Part shown: piece by piece, positions 1 to 8,018 of the stretch
How the letters are laid out: the number at the start of each line of letters is the position of its first letter
How positions within the stretch are numbered: position 1 is the stretch's first letter
DNA from: Bacillota bacterium
Lineage (GTDB): Bacteria; Bacillota; Clostridia; Oscillospirales; Acutalibacteraceae
DNA: 41,190 bases
Reading direction: 5' to 3'
NCBI GenBank assembly: GCA_029005175.1
Contig: JAQXFQ010000160.1
Coordinates: 1-41,190, forward strand
The notes under the pieces: generated by a model
Database searches by the model: none
What the model was told of the DNA's origin: nothing
What the model saw: the letters and a program-made list of their open reading frames with translations, nothing else
Position numbers and translations under genes: made by a program

Positions 1-308
1 CGATTATCTTCTATCTGCTGAAAAAGCACGGACTGACACAGGAAAGCTTTGAATTCCGCAAATCACTTCGCGCTGCTATAAAAGCGAAGTCAAAGGAACT
101 TGAACTTAGCGAACGTGAGCGTTATCTGCTGGAACTGGTGGTTTTGGACGGATACACAGCCGAACAGCTTCCCGATAAGATGATGCTCTCACGCAATACT
201 ATCCGCGCGCAAAGCCGCAATCTTCTGCAAAAGCTTGATATAGGCGAAATTTCCGAATTACGACAGTATTTTGAAGAAATTGTGAGAAAAAGCCTTGCGA
301 CTGATTAG
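1..308 (+). CDS. LuxR-type HTH regulator, C-terminal part (5' end outside window)
   Basis: The frame read from base 3 stays open for 101 codons to a TAG at 306-308, so this is the C-terminal end of a gene that begins before the window. The segment reading SERERYLLELVVLDGY, followed by SRNTIRAQSRNLLQKLDI, has the layout of a LuxR/GerE helix-turn-helix: a recognition helix after an S-x-N-T-I-R motif, then a final dimer helix. Such a domain binds DNA at the C-terminus of response regulators and of some ATPase-linked activators. The N-terminal part is missing, so the input signal cannot be told. No terminator is obvious before the next gene. Confidence 0.7.
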   Translation, partial: IIFYLLKKHGLTQESFEFRKSLRAAIKAKSKELELSERERYLLELVVLDGYTAEQLPDKMMLSRNTIRAQSRNLLQKLDIGEISELRQYFEEIVRKSLATD

Positions 309-418
309 TTTTTTAGCTTTTTTCATAATGCGTTAATAATTTTATGCTATGCTTTTCTTTACAGTAAAAAGCTATACTTATTTACAATAAAGCAATAATC
401 AAACGTGGAGGAATAATT

Positions 419-1912
419 TTGGATAAAAATAACCGTTCAGATTATAACCCTAATATAAGAAATTCGCAGGGGCAGCGTCCCAACCCACAGCGTTCTCAAA
501 GACCTCAGGGGCAGCGTCCTAGCTCTCAGAATTCTCAAAGACCCCAGGGGCAGCGTCCCAACCCTCAGAATTCTCAAAGGCCTCAGGCCCAGCGTCCTAG
601 CCCTCAGAATTCTCAAAGACCCCAGGGACAGCGTCCCAACCCGCAGAATTCTCAAAGACCTCAGGGGCAGCGTCCCAACCCTCAGAATTCTCAAAGGCCT
701 CAGGGACAGCGTCCCAACCCTCAGAATTCTCAAAGACCTCAGGCTCAGCGTACTAACCCGCAGAATTCAGCTATGGAGCAGTTCAGAAGTGCGGCAGTGG
801 AGCGCGAACCGCAGAGAAGAAGACCATCGGGCTACTCCGCCGATAAGGAGCTGGGCGGTGTTACTCCCGGCAATCTGTCAAACGACGATTTCTACACTTC
901 TCCCAGAGCGGTTGACCCGAGGAAAAAGTCAAACAATGAAAGCGATAATTCATCAAAACAGGCGGTCAATCTTGAGTCTTTCGACATAAATTACGACGGC
1001 GGAAGCTCGGTGAAAAATCATGCCGATGCGAAAAACGGACTTTCTTTCTCTAAGCCTGTCGTATTTTCAATAGTCGCAGTGGCTGCGGTGGTACTGGCTA
1101 CCGCAATATTTCTGATAGTGTCAGGTAACCAAAATAAGGACAGGGTTTATAGAGGTAATACCGAATCTTACGAATTCCATATCCCGGACAATATCACTAT
1201 CGGAGGACAAACTATTGACACAAGCTCGGCTAATGTCGAACTTGCGGACAGCAACATCACCGACATAACCGATTTGTCATACTGCTACATGATGCAAAGT
1301 CTGTTTTTGGAAAACAACCGAATCACGGATGTTTCGCCGCTCAGCGGTTGTTACTCAATTAAAACGCTGAATCTCAGCTCAAACATGATTTCAGATATTT
1401 CTCCTCTTGCCGCCATAGTGTCTATGTCAGACCTCAATCTCAGCGGCAATAAAATCTCAGACTTATCCGCTCTGTCAGGAATGACTACTATGGAATATCT
1501 GGACATTTCCAAAAACACAATATCAAATATTTCATCACTCGCCGGAATGACTAAGCTCCATCAGCTCATTGCCGCCGAAAATTCGATTTCAGACCTCTCG
1601 CCGATTGCTGAATTTTCATCAGTAACCACGCTGGACTTCAGCAAAAACGGAATTTCGGACATTTCCACGCTGAGCAAGCTGAAAACTCTCTCTTCACTCA
1701 ATCTCAGCGGCAATCAGATTTCAAACATACAAGCACTCGGCGGTCTTACCAATCTGAATATTCTCGACCTGAGCAACAACCAAATCAAGGATTTCTCGGC
1801 ACTTGCCAAGCTAACAAACTTGTTTGAATTAAACCTCAGCGGAAACAATATCAGCGCTGAAGCACTGGCGGAACTCAAAGCAGCTCTGCCAAACTGCAAT
1901 ATACGCGCATAA
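419..1912 (+). CDS. Membrane-anchored leucine-rich repeat protein with Pro/Gln/Arg-rich repeats
   Basis: A TTG start at 419 sits 7 nt after GTGGAGG (405-411). The 497-residue product has three parts. Residues about 16-118 are eight or so copies of a 13-residue unit of the type NSQRPQGQRPNPQ, basic and probably disordered. Residues about 212-235 form one hydrophobic membrane segment. Residues about 270-495 are 22-residue leucine-rich repeats of the SDS22/internalin type (L-x-L-S-G-N-x-I-S-D-L-S-x-L). With no N-terminal signal peptide, the repeat tail is probably cytoplasmic and the LRR domain outside, as a protein-binding or adhesion surface. That topology is inferred. The gene stands alone and ends at a convergent terminator. 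Confidence 0.8.
   Translation: MDKNNRSDYNPNIRNSQGQRPNPQRSQRPQGQRPSSQNSQRPQGQRPNPQNSQRPQAQRPSPQNSQRPQGQRPNPQNSQRPQGQRPNPQNSQRPQGQRPNPQNSQRPQAQRTNPQNSAMEQFRSAAVEREPQRRRPSGYSADKELGGVTPGNLSNDDFYTSPRAVDPRKKSNNESDNSSKQAVNLESFDINYDGGSSVKNHADAKNGLSFSKPVVFSIVAVAAVVLATAIFLIVSGNQNKDRVYRGNTESYEFHIPDNITIGGQTIDTSSANVELADSNITDITDLSYCYMMQSLFLENNRITDVSPLSGCYSIKTLNLSSNMISDISPLAAIVSMSDLNLSGNKISDLSALSGMTTMEYLDISKNTISNISSLAGMTKLHQLIAAENSISDLSPIAEFSSVTTLDFSKNGISDISTLSKLKTLSSLNLSGNQISNIQALGGLTNLNILDLSNNQIKDFSALAKLTNLFELNLSGNNISAEALAELKAALPNCNIRA
464..772 (+). repeat. 39-bp in-frame tandem repeat array
   Basis: About eight copies of a 39-bp unit, built round CAGAATTCTCAAAG and CAGCGTCC, encode the 13-residue Gln/Pro/Arg repeat of the LRR protein. 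Copies differ mainly at third positions and at a few codons (N/S, G/A). This is a typical substrate for slippage or recombination, so copy number may vary between strains. Confidence 0.9.
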
Positions 1913-1930
1913 TCACACAAAATAAAAAAA

Positions 1931-1979
1931 TGCCATGAACTGCTTCCCCTCTTAAAAAGCAATTCACGGCATTTTTATT
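1931..1979. terminator. Bidirectional intrinsic terminator between convergent genes
   Basis: TGCCATGAACTGCTT and AAGCAATTCACGGCA form a 15-bp stem, flanked by an A-run on the left and a T-run on the right. On the minus strand the two mismatches become G-U pairs, so it is stronger in that direction. It separates the LRR gene from the leftward ydjM-like gene. Confidence 0.8.
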
Positions 1980-2204
1980 TTACCCTTTTTATTCCCTTCT
2001 CCAATAATTAACAGCCTCTTTTACCCGCTCCAATCCCGATACCTTATCTGCGAGCATACAAAAGGAACAATATCATTATACATTTTTCTCATAATTTGTC
2101 AATACTCTATTAAAAAATTTCAAGGAAATGCTTAACAAATATTAATGTCAGAATTTGTATATTATATATATTATAGGTATCAGGCTCAGATATTATTTCG
2201 GCTT
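1980..2204. other. AT-rich intergenic stretch, no gene seen
   Basis: Very AT-rich, with no open frame and no clear promoter for either convergent neighbour. One short segment (AAGGAAATGCTTAA, about 2121-2134) recurs at about 35706, which may be chance. Confidence 0.5.
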
Positions 2205-2307
2205 ATACTAATATTCAATTAAAAAAGTAGAAAAAAATCGAGCAAAAAACTTACGTATATGTTTTTTTGCGAAGATTTTTTGTCGTACTTTTATTGAAAA
2301 TTAGTAT
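2205..2307. repeat. 103-bp palindromic repeat element, copy A
   Basis: The ends match as inverted repeats (ATACTAATATTCAAT on the left against ATTGAAAATTAGTAT on the right), and the interior is also palindromic (AAAAAATCGAGCAAAAAA against TTTTTTGCGAAGATTTTTT). A second copy at 7916-8018 differs at only about three positions. The right end abuts the stop codon of the leftward ydjM-like gene. It could be a MITE-like element or a mobile terminator hairpin. Confidence 0.85.
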
Positions 2308-2786
2308 TAGAAGCTAAAAATGCTTTTAATCCAATCATACAGCCACGAAAAATCAAGAGAGAAAAAGCCATCCATATGTTTGATACAAATCCAAACGCAG
2401 ATAACTACAAATGCCGTTTGCAGAACATTCTCCACAATGCCGCTGTTTGACACATATTTGGCAAGCGGAAAACGTATTCTTTTGCCCCACGGCCACAACA
2501 GCTTGACTCCGCCGGCCGTAATCATATCCAAGAAAATATGAGTAATTACGCCAAGCCCGAGCCACGGATTTATGAATGTTGAAATTAAAAGCATGACCAG
2601 GCTGTGGGTCGGACCTCTATGCGGCAGCATTTTTGCAAACAAGCCTGCGTATTTTCCGGCTGCTGACTGCGCTGTATCCACATCAGGCAGCAGCGCGCCG
2701 AAGGCTGCCATTACCACTTCGGGACCTGTTGCCTGCAGCGCGAGAGCCGCGCAAGCACCGGCCAGCATGTGAGTTTTACCCGTCAT
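2307..2786 (-). CDS. ydjM: YdjM-type membrane-bound metal-dependent hydrolase family protein
   Basis: The 159-residue protein has the pattern of the LexA-binding/YdjM family (DUF457, PF04307): His6 near the N-terminus, the LLPDVD motif at 32-37, HRGPTHS at 56-62, and a H-x3-D pair at His83/Asp87 followed by a conserved GVKLLWPWG segment. Hydrophobic stretches at about 11-30, 62-88 and 121-136 suggest an integral membrane protein. The family is predicted to bind metal, but its reaction is not established. It starts 24 nt after feoB, with AAAGGA about 12 nt before the ATG, so it is probably the third gene of the feo operon. The 103-bp repeat begins right at its stop. Confidence 0.75.
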   Translation of the reverse strand: MTGKTHMLAGACAALALQATGPEVVMAAFGALLPDVDTAQSAAGKYAGLFAKMLPHRGPTHSLVMLLISTFINPWLGLGVITHIFLDMITAGGVKLLWPWGKRIRFPLAKYVSNSGIVENVLQTAFVVICVWICIKHMDGFFSLDFSWLYDWIKSIFSF

Positions 2787-2810
2787 AAGCTGTAAAATCC
2801 TTTCATTACA

Positions 2811-4979
2811 TCAGATAAAAAGACTGCCTATTTGGAATATCAGCATGGAAACAAACCACGCAAGCAGCAATTGGAACACCACCGCGAAAACTGTCCATTT
2901 TTTGGAATTCAGCTCTCTGCGGATAGTTGTGACTGCCGCCACGCAAGGAGTGTATAGCAGTGTGAATACAAGAAAAGAAATCGCAGCAAGAGGCGACATA
3001 ATCTGCGGCAGTGCGGAAGAAATATTCTGACCGTAAAGCACTGTCATGGTGCTGACAACCTGCTCCTTTGCGATGACACCCGTCAGCAGAGACACAGCAG
3101 ATTCCCATGTACCAAAGCCGCACGGTGCAAATATCGGGGCGATTACCATGCCAAGCTTGGCAAGTATGCTCCGGCTGCTGTCATTGGTCATTTCCAGACC
3201 GAATGTGAAATTGCGGAGAAACCACACTACTATCGTCGCGCCCAGAATCACACTGCCCGCTTTGGATATGTAATCCTTAAGCCGCTCCCATATATGCAGC
3301 CATAAGCCGCGCAGGGTCGGCAGTCGGTACGGCGGCAGTTCCATGACAAAGCTAGCCGCCTCGCCTTTGAGTATGGTTTTATTAAATACAAGCGCCATAA
3401 TAGCCGCCACGGCTATGCCCAGCAGGTAAATTCCGAGAATTACCGGCCCGCCGCTGCGAGGGAAAAATGCCGCTATAATCATGGCATACACAGGCATTTT
3501 CGCGCTGCACGACATAAACGGCGTAATTAAAATAGTGGCGCGTTTGTCCTTTTCGTTTTCGATAGTTCGGGTGCACATAACAGCGGGAACCGTGCAGCCG
3601 AAGCCCATGAGCATCGGCACAAAGGATTTACCCGAAAGCCCTATCTTACGCAGCAGCTTATCCATTATGAATGCCGCACGCGACATATAACCGGAATCCT
3701 CCAGAATGGAGAGAAAGAAAAACAGTACCGTGATCTGCGGCAAAAAAGCCAGCACCGCGCCGACACCCGCCAACGCTCCGTCACACACCAGGCTGACAGC
3801 CCACTCCGACGCACCTATTTTATTCAGCATATTTGCAGCCGCGGGAATCAGCATATCATCGATCAACATTCCCGACAAATCGCCCAGCCAGCTTCCAAAG
3901 CTGCCAAAGGTAAGATAAAAAGTCAGAAACATAATCAGCGCAAAGAACGGAATCGCCGTGAATTTATTGGTGACAATGCCGTCAATTTTATCCGAAAGTG
4001 TCGGCGCGAGAGGGTCTGTGCCGCGCTTGACCGCCTCCGTGCAAATATCACAGCTCCATTTATAGCGGCTGTCGGCGACAATTATATCGTGGTCGATCGA
4101 ATCGCTCACCGGAATCACACTGCGCAGTTCTTCGATTTTTGACATAACTGCCGCGTTTAACCCCAAATCGCGCTTAGTGATGCTGTCGCCCTGAAATAAA
4201 TTTACCGCCGCCCACCTGAGGGGATATTGACACTCATTGCATTTGTCCTTTATCAAATCCTCTATCGTTTCTATAATGGTGCCTGCGTCTCCGCTGTAAA
4301 AATTCATCGGTTTAGGCAGACGCTTTTCCTCGGCGTATTTATGCGCGCGGTGCATCAGTTCCATTACACCGTCGCCCTTGCTGGCTGTGATGGGAACCAC
4401 TCTCACCCCAAGCCTTTCCTGAAGCAGCTTGACATCTATCTCGTCACCGCGGCTCTTGAGCATATCCACCATATTAAGCGCAACGATTACAGGCCGTCCC
4501 AACTCAAGAAGCTGACTGGTGAGATAAAGATTTCGTTCAAGGTTAGTTGCGTCTACTATATTGATAATAAGGTCAGGCTTTTCGTCAATTATATAATTTC
4601 TCGACACTATTTCCTCTGCCGTATAGGGCGACATGGAGTAAATGCCCGGAAGATCCACTATTGTCAGATTTTCGCCGCCCATTTTGGAGCGACCTTCCTT
4701 TTTCTCCACGGTAACGCCCGGCCAGTTGCCGACATATTGACTGGAGCCGGTGAGATAATTGAAAAGTGTCGTCTTGCCGCAGTTAGGATTTCCCACCAGC
4801 GCAAATTTATGCCCTGTGTGGAACTTATGACTGTCCATATTGTGACCGTCATCCTCATGAAATCCTCCGGGACCATAGTGATCGTGAAACTTATCCAGTT
4901 CACTAAGCTTTTTCTTATGACTTTGCTTTCTGTGATATTTTTCATGATCCTTCTCGAATTCCGAGTTTTTATTCATCAT
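2811..4979 (-). CDS. feoB: Ferrous iron transport protein B
   Basis: FeoB is the GTP-gated Fe(II) transporter of the cytoplasmic membrane. The N-terminal G domain shows G1 (GNPNCGKT), the NWPGVT switch, G3 (DLPG) and G4 (NMVD). It is followed by the helical insertion domain and a membrane domain with the two Gate motifs, including LMGFGCTVPA and PFMSCSAKMPVY with their conserved cysteines. An unusual His/Asp-rich N-terminal extension of about 60 residues precedes the G domain and might bind metal. The frame opens at a TTG (4988), but AGAGGGG is better spaced, at 9 nt, from the ATG at 4979, which is chosen here. The start lies 5 nt past the feoA stop, so the two are translationally linked. Confidence 0.93.
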   Translation of the reverse strand: MMNKNSEFEKDHEKYHRKQSHKKKLSELDKFHDHYGPGGFHEDDGHNMDSHKFHTGHKFALVGNPNCGKTTLFNYLTGSSQYVGNWPGVTVEKKEGRSKMGGENLTIVDLPGIYSMSPYTAEEIVSRNYIIDEKPDLIINIVDATNLERNLYLTSQLLELGRPVIVALNMVDMLKSRGDEIDVKLLQERLGVRVVPITASKGDGVMELMHRAHKYAEEKRLPKPMNFYSGDAGTIIETIEDLIKDKCNECQYPLRWAAVNLFQGDSITKRDLGLNAAVMSKIEELRSVIPVSDSIDHDIIVADSRYKWSCDICTEAVKRGTDPLAPTLSDKIDGIVTNKFTAIPFFALIMFLTFYLTFGSFGSWLGDLSGMLIDDMLIPAAANMLNKIGASEWAVSLVCDGALAGVGAVLAFLPQITVLFFFLSILEDSGYMSRAAFIMDKLLRKIGLSGKSFVPMLMGFGCTVPAVMCTRTIENEKDKRATILITPFMSCSAKMPVYAMIIAAFFPRSGGPVILGIYLLGIAVAAIMALVFNKTILKGEAASFVMELPPYRLPTLRGLWLHIWERLKDYISKAGSVILGATIVVWFLRNFTFGLEMTNDSSRSILAKLGMVIAPIFAPCGFGTWESAVSLLTGVIAKEQVVSTMTVLYGQNISSALPQIMSPLAAISFLVFTLLYTPCVAAVTTIRRELNSKKWTVFAVVFQLLLAWFVSMLIFQIGSLFI

Positions 4980-4984
4980 ATTTA

Positions 4985-5224
4985 TCAACCCCTCTCGTCA
5001 TATTCGACCGAAATCTGCTCCGCCTCAGACAGTCGCAGGCTCAGTTCATAACCGCGCACATTTACCTGAAGCGGGTCGCCGAAAGGTGCGGTTTTGCGCA
5101 CGAATATAGCTGCGCCGGGGGTTATGCCCATATCAATAATTCTGCGGCGCAGTGCGCCCTGACAGGTGAGTGCCTTTACATGTGCCATTCTGCCGTGTGG
5201 CAGCTTGCTTAGTTTAGTTTCCAT
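4985..5224 (-). CDS. feoA: Ferrous iron transport protein A
   Basis: FeoA is a small cytoplasmic SH3-fold protein that assists FeoB. The 79-residue product has the family features: a basic LRRRIIDMGITPGA core, a following KTAPFGDPLQV strand pair, and a final LSLRLSEAEQISVEY strand. The upstream ATG (5233) directly abuts GAGG, so the second in-frame ATG at 5224, about 9 nt from GAGG, is the likelier start. It is the first gene of feoA-feoB-ydjM. A palindrome upstream (5279-5314) is a candidate operator. Confidence 0.9.
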   Translation of the reverse strand: METKLSKLPHGRMAHVKALTCQGALRRRIIDMGITPGAAIFVRKTAPFGDPLQVNVRGYELSLRLSEAEQISVEYDERG

Positions 5225-5278
5225 AAAATCCATCCTCGATAAAACCTATTAAAAATACGATCTGAATCACACAAAATC

Positions 5279-5314
5279 AGCCGATTATTATCTGAATCAG
5301 ATATATAACCGGCT
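5279..5314. promoter_or_regulatory. Imperfect 36-bp palindrome upstream of feoA, candidate metal-regulator operator
   Basis: The sequence is symmetric about 5296. Its core TATCTGA-A-TCAGATA (5289-5303) is a perfect 7-1-7 inverted repeat, and the outer AGCCG/CGGCT ends also pair. The half-site ATCTGAATCA recurs at 5262-5271, nearer the gene. The 7-1-7 layout is that of Fur-family boxes, but the bases are not the classical Fur consensus. The regulator is unknown. Confidence 0.45.
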
Positions 5315-5320
5315 TGAATA

Positions 5321-5357
5321 CGGCAATCGCAGAAGTAAGCTTTTTTGCTGATTGCCG
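5321..5357. terminator. Hairpin downstream of the CofE-like gene, possible weak terminator
   Basis: CGGCAATC (5321-5328) pairs with GATTGCCG (5350-5357) around a loop that contains an A/T run. There is no good T-tract after the stem on either strand, so termination is uncertain. It lies between the end of the CofE-like gene and the feo control region. Confidence 0.35.
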
Positions 5358-5433
5358 TAGTACTTGTATTGATAAAAACTGCAAAAGCCTACCGTATTAT
5401 AATACCACTCACTCCGTAAAATTGCAACATCTT

Positions 5434-6153
5434 TTACGAAACTTTGCGCACTATACACAGTGGCGTCTGCTCTCTGCCCTGACCCAGAGGGTTGTCCTTG
5501 AAAATCTGAGACAAAAGCTCGTCCGAAAGCTCAGGCGACGGCTTGCCCAGAATGTTTACACCTATATCGTTTGCATCCACTACAATAACCTTGTGACCGT
5601 CCATGGCCTCGGTAAGCTTGGCAGCCGCCTCGTTCGGCTTGTATGGTGCCATCTTGGCGTATTTGTTGTATGGCGGCAGAGTGCAGTCGCACGGACCATC
5701 GATTGATCTCACCGACTCACCGAGAATGTTATAAAACACGCCCCGCTTGCCGAAAAGCTTGCCTATCCCCGCAATTATCGCCGCTCCTATTATTTTTAAT
5801 CTGCCAACGGAGCGGATAGCCAATTCCATTGTCCACGGACTGCCCAAGCCTATGCCGTAAGGGGATTTATATACAAATTTTACCAAAAACCTCGCCAGAA
5901 GAGAGGGATTTATTTCATCAATCGGGAATGCCCGTCCCTGACTGATAGCCAGAATCTTTTCGCTCATATAAATCATGTCGCCGTCCTGCAAATACGGCTT
6001 TACACTTTCATTAAGCAAGTCCACCAGGCTATCGCCCGACTTTATTACGGGAGTTTTCACCGGATAACGCTCATACTCTCCGTCTTTTGTTGAAATGACA
6101 AGATTTTTTCCCTCATTTGGTTCAAACGGCAAGTTCTGCAAAGCTTCACTCAT
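5434..6153 (-). CDS. CofE-like (F420-0:gamma-glutamyl ligase family) protein
   Basis: The 239-residue protein resembles the coenzyme F420-0:L-glutamate ligase family: a YPVKTPVIKSGDSL start, then YLQDGDMIYMSEKILAISQGR, which matches the family's pattern of a charged DGD followed by a strand and an S-E-K-I/V motif, and a C-terminal region with DANDIGVNILG. In F420-making organisms CofE adds glutamates to F420-0. Clostridia such as this are not known for F420, so the substrate here is probably different and cannot be told. Start: AGGAGG 7 nt before the ATG. A promoter lies at 6227-6254. Confidence 0.7.
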   Translation of the reverse strand: MSEALQNLPFEPNEGKNLVISTKDGEYERYPVKTPVIKSGDSLVDLLNESVKPYLQDGDMIYMSEKILAISQGRAFPIDEINPSLLARFLVKFVYKSPYGIGLGSPWTMELAIRSVGRLKIIGAAIIAGIGKLFGKRGVFYNILGESVRSIDGPCDCTLPPYNKYAKMAPYKPNEAAAKLTEAMDGHKVIVVDANDIGVNILGKPSPELSDELLSQIFKDNPLGQGREQTPLCIVRKVS

Positions 6154-6226
6154 AAATAATCCTCCTCAAAAATTTTACATTCATATAAGGCTTTAATGCC
6201 TACTTATCACCTATGTTTTGTGTTAA

Positions 6227-6254
6227 ATTATACCTTTTATGATGAATTTGTCAA
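6227..6254 (-). promoter_or_regulatory. Sigma-70 type promoter for the CofE-like gene
   Basis: On the minus strand TTGACA (6254-6249), a 16-bp spacer, then TATAAT (6232-6227), followed by a leader of about 70 nt before the start codon. Confidence 0.75.
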
Positions 6255-6255
6255 T

Positions 6256-6301
6256 ACAAAAACGGCACATCATAAAAAATTAACATTTTTATGACATGCC
6301 G
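6256..6301 (-). terminator. Intrinsic terminator of the marR-degV unit
   Basis: CGGCACATCATAAAAA (from 6263) pairs with TTTTTATGACATGCCG (to 6301) around a short loop. On the minus strand the stem is followed by TTTTTG. It lies just past the degV stop codon and before the promoter of the next leftward gene. Confidence 0.8.
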
Positions 6302-6309
6302 CCAACAAA

Positions 6310-7179
6310 TTATCTTTTTTTCATAAATATTGTGCCGACCACCTTAGGACCTGCATTGACGGCAATTGCCGCGCCTATCTGATAGCAGTCCTCGGGACCG
6401 TAGCCGAGCTTCTGTGTCATTGCCTTGACAAGATCATCTCTCACACCGCTGTCGTTTCCGTAAACTATGCAGTAGGGCGTCTTAGGCTCGATCTCATCGG
6501 CTGTCTTCTGGACTATATTGGGAATAACAGCCTTGTCGCCACGCACCTTGGTATCGGTTGTAATCACATGGTCAAATATTCTCATAATCGGCTTAAGACC
6601 CAGAGCGTCGCCGACAAACGCGGCGGCACTGGGGATTCTGCCGGACTTGCGCGCATATTTGAGCGAGTAGGGGGCGAAAAATATAGTGCAGTTGTTTACC
6701 CAGTGATTGATAAATTCTATGATTTTTTCGGCAGACTCGCCGCGCTGTATCATCTTTGCACCCTCTACTACGGGATAGCCGTACGCGCCGGTATAGCTTC
6801 TGCCGTCGATGCTGGTTATGTTTATTTTTCCCAAGGCTTCAGGGTGATTCTCAAAAAAGCTGTCCTTAGCCATGAGGGAATTATTATATGTTGCCGAGCC
6901 CTGCGCATTTATAAGCACACAGATAATATCGGTCACTCCGTCGCGATACTGCTGCTCATAGATTTCCTCAAATTCAAACGCGGTAATCTGAGAGGTGAGC
7001 GGAAGTCCGTCATATGCCTCCATCAAATCATAAAATTTCTCGTTGTTAAAATCAACCCGGCTGACGTACGACTTATCACCCATTGCCACTTTAAACGGAA
7101 GCACAAGAATATTATATTTTTTCTCGTCTTTTTCCGAAATATCACTGGCTGAATCTGTAATCAATTTAATTTTTGACAT
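6310..7179 (-). CDS. DegV family fatty-acid-binding protein
   Basis: DegV/FakB proteins bind a fatty acid between two domains, and FakB members present it to the FakA kinase. The 289-residue protein begins with KLITDSASDIS, the signature N-terminal strand and Asp-Ser pair, and has the LTSQIT segment (61-66) that contacts the carboxylate in the family. The later SLKYARKSGRI and ALGLKPIM segments and the usual length of 280-290 also fit. No fakA is present here. It follows the marR gene by 58 nt and is probably co-transcribed with it, which hints at a lipid-related role for that regulator. That link is inferred. Confidence 0.9.
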   Translation of the reverse strand: MSKIKLITDSASDISEKDEKKYNILVLPFKVAMGDKSYVSRVDFNNEKFYDLMEAYDGLPLTSQITAFEFEEIYEQQYRDGVTDIICVLINAQGSATYNNSLMAKDSFFENHPEALGKINITSIDGRSYTGAYGYPVVEGAKMIQRGESAEKIIEFINHWVNNCTIFFAPYSLKYARKSGRIPSAAAFVGDALGLKPIMRIFDHVITTDTKVRGDKAVIPNIVQKTADEIEPKTPYCIVYGNDSGVRDDLVKAMTQKLGYGPEDCYQIGAAIAVNAGPKVVGTIFMKKR

Positions 7180-7237
7180 AAGATATTTTTCTCCTTAAAC
7201 ATCAATATAGCTTTTTCTAAAACAAACAAAAATGCAT

Positions 7238-7738
7238 CTATATATCAGCATCTGACGTTAGCGCAAAAAGATTGTCGCTTATCTTGAACAATGTGCGGTA
7301 AAATATGTCGAGATCCGAATTTGGTATGCTTCCGCTGACATATTCCAGCACTTTGGCAATTATCTCATTAATTTCGTCAGTAACCTTTTTGCCTGCTTCG
7401 GTCAGCATCAATTTTACATTGTACTTTTGCCCCTGTCTCAGACATTTTTTGATTACATACCCCTTTTGCAAAAGCTCCGAAATTACGCGGGAAATCTGAG
7501 CCTTATCCACATGACCGGCTTCTGACAGCTCCGAGGCAGTCATTCCCTCTTTATTTTTATTGAGCTGAACCAGAAAAAGCACATGTGAACTTTTTAATCC
7601 GTACGGCATCATTTTTTCGCTTTTTATCTTTTGTATGCTTTTGCAAATGAGTGAAATCGACACGTCAAACAATTCAAATCTGTCTTCCTGCATATCATCT
7701 AACGCTTCTTTCACAAAATCATCGTAATACCGATGCAC
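7238..7738 (-). CDS. MarR family transcriptional regulator
   Basis: The 166-residue protein has a winged helix-turn-helix at about residues 50-118: GLKSSHVLFLVQLN, then MTASELSEAGHVDKAQISRVISELLQKGYV, then the wing and a final LTEAGKKVT. This is the standard MarR order. The frame starts at a GTG (7738) only about 15 nt past the predicted transcription start and with no clear ribosome site, so initiation is unusual or the true start lies slightly further in. It is first in a two-gene unit with degV, and MarR regulators commonly control the adjacent gene and themselves. Confidence 0.85.
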   Translation of the reverse strand: MHRYYDDFVKEALDDMQEDRFELFDVSISLICKSIQKIKSEKMMPYGLKSSHVLFLVQLNKNKEGMTASELSEAGHVDKAQISRVISELLQKGYVIKKCLRQGQKYNVKLMLTEAGKKVTDEINEIIAKVLEYVSGSIPNSDLDIFYRTLFKISDNLFALTSDADI

Positions 7739-7759
7739 GATATTTACTGCATTTATTAA

Positions 7760-7788
7760 ATTATAGCTAAAAATCGTTGAGATGTCAA
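7760..7788 (-). promoter_or_regulatory. Consensus promoter for marR-degV
   Basis: On the minus strand TTGACA (7788-7783), a 17-bp spacer, then TATAAT (7765-7760). The match to both hexamers is perfect. The predicted start near 7753 leaves a very short leader. Confidence 0.85.
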
Positions 7789-7915
7789 CAGGTACATATT
7801 TTATCTTCAGGACAAATTAACAATATTGTCCAAAAGCCACAATTTTTTTGTTATCTTATTATGAATTATCACAGTCCTTTGGTTCCGCCTCATCGCAATT
7901 CTGAGCTTTCATCTC

Positions 7916-8018
7916 ATACTAATTTTCAATTAAAAAAGTACAAAAAAATCGAGCAAAAAACTTGCGTATATGTTTTTTTGCGAAGATTTTTTGTCGTACT
8001 TTTATTGAAAATTAGTAT
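7916..8018. repeat. 103-bp palindromic repeat element, copy B
   Basis: Near-identical to 2205-2307, with the same terminal inverted repeats ATACTAATTTTCAAT/ATTGAAAATTAGTAT and the same internal palindrome. Here the element overlaps the end of the leftward membrane-protein gene and provides its last codons and TAA stop (8002-8004). Confidence 0.85.

Noticed and set aside
437-733. 98-codon minus-strand frame across the LRR repeats
   Set aside because: It is the complement of the 39-bp tandem repeat and shows only the repeat's reverse translation.
464-772. CRISPR array, from the regularly spaced repeats
   Set aside because: The 39-bp units are contiguous, coding and in frame, without unique spacers.
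4227-5051. 274-codon plus-strand open frame
   Set aside because: It lies entirely antisense to feoB and feoA, whose motifs are complete. No ribosome site and no family resemblance.
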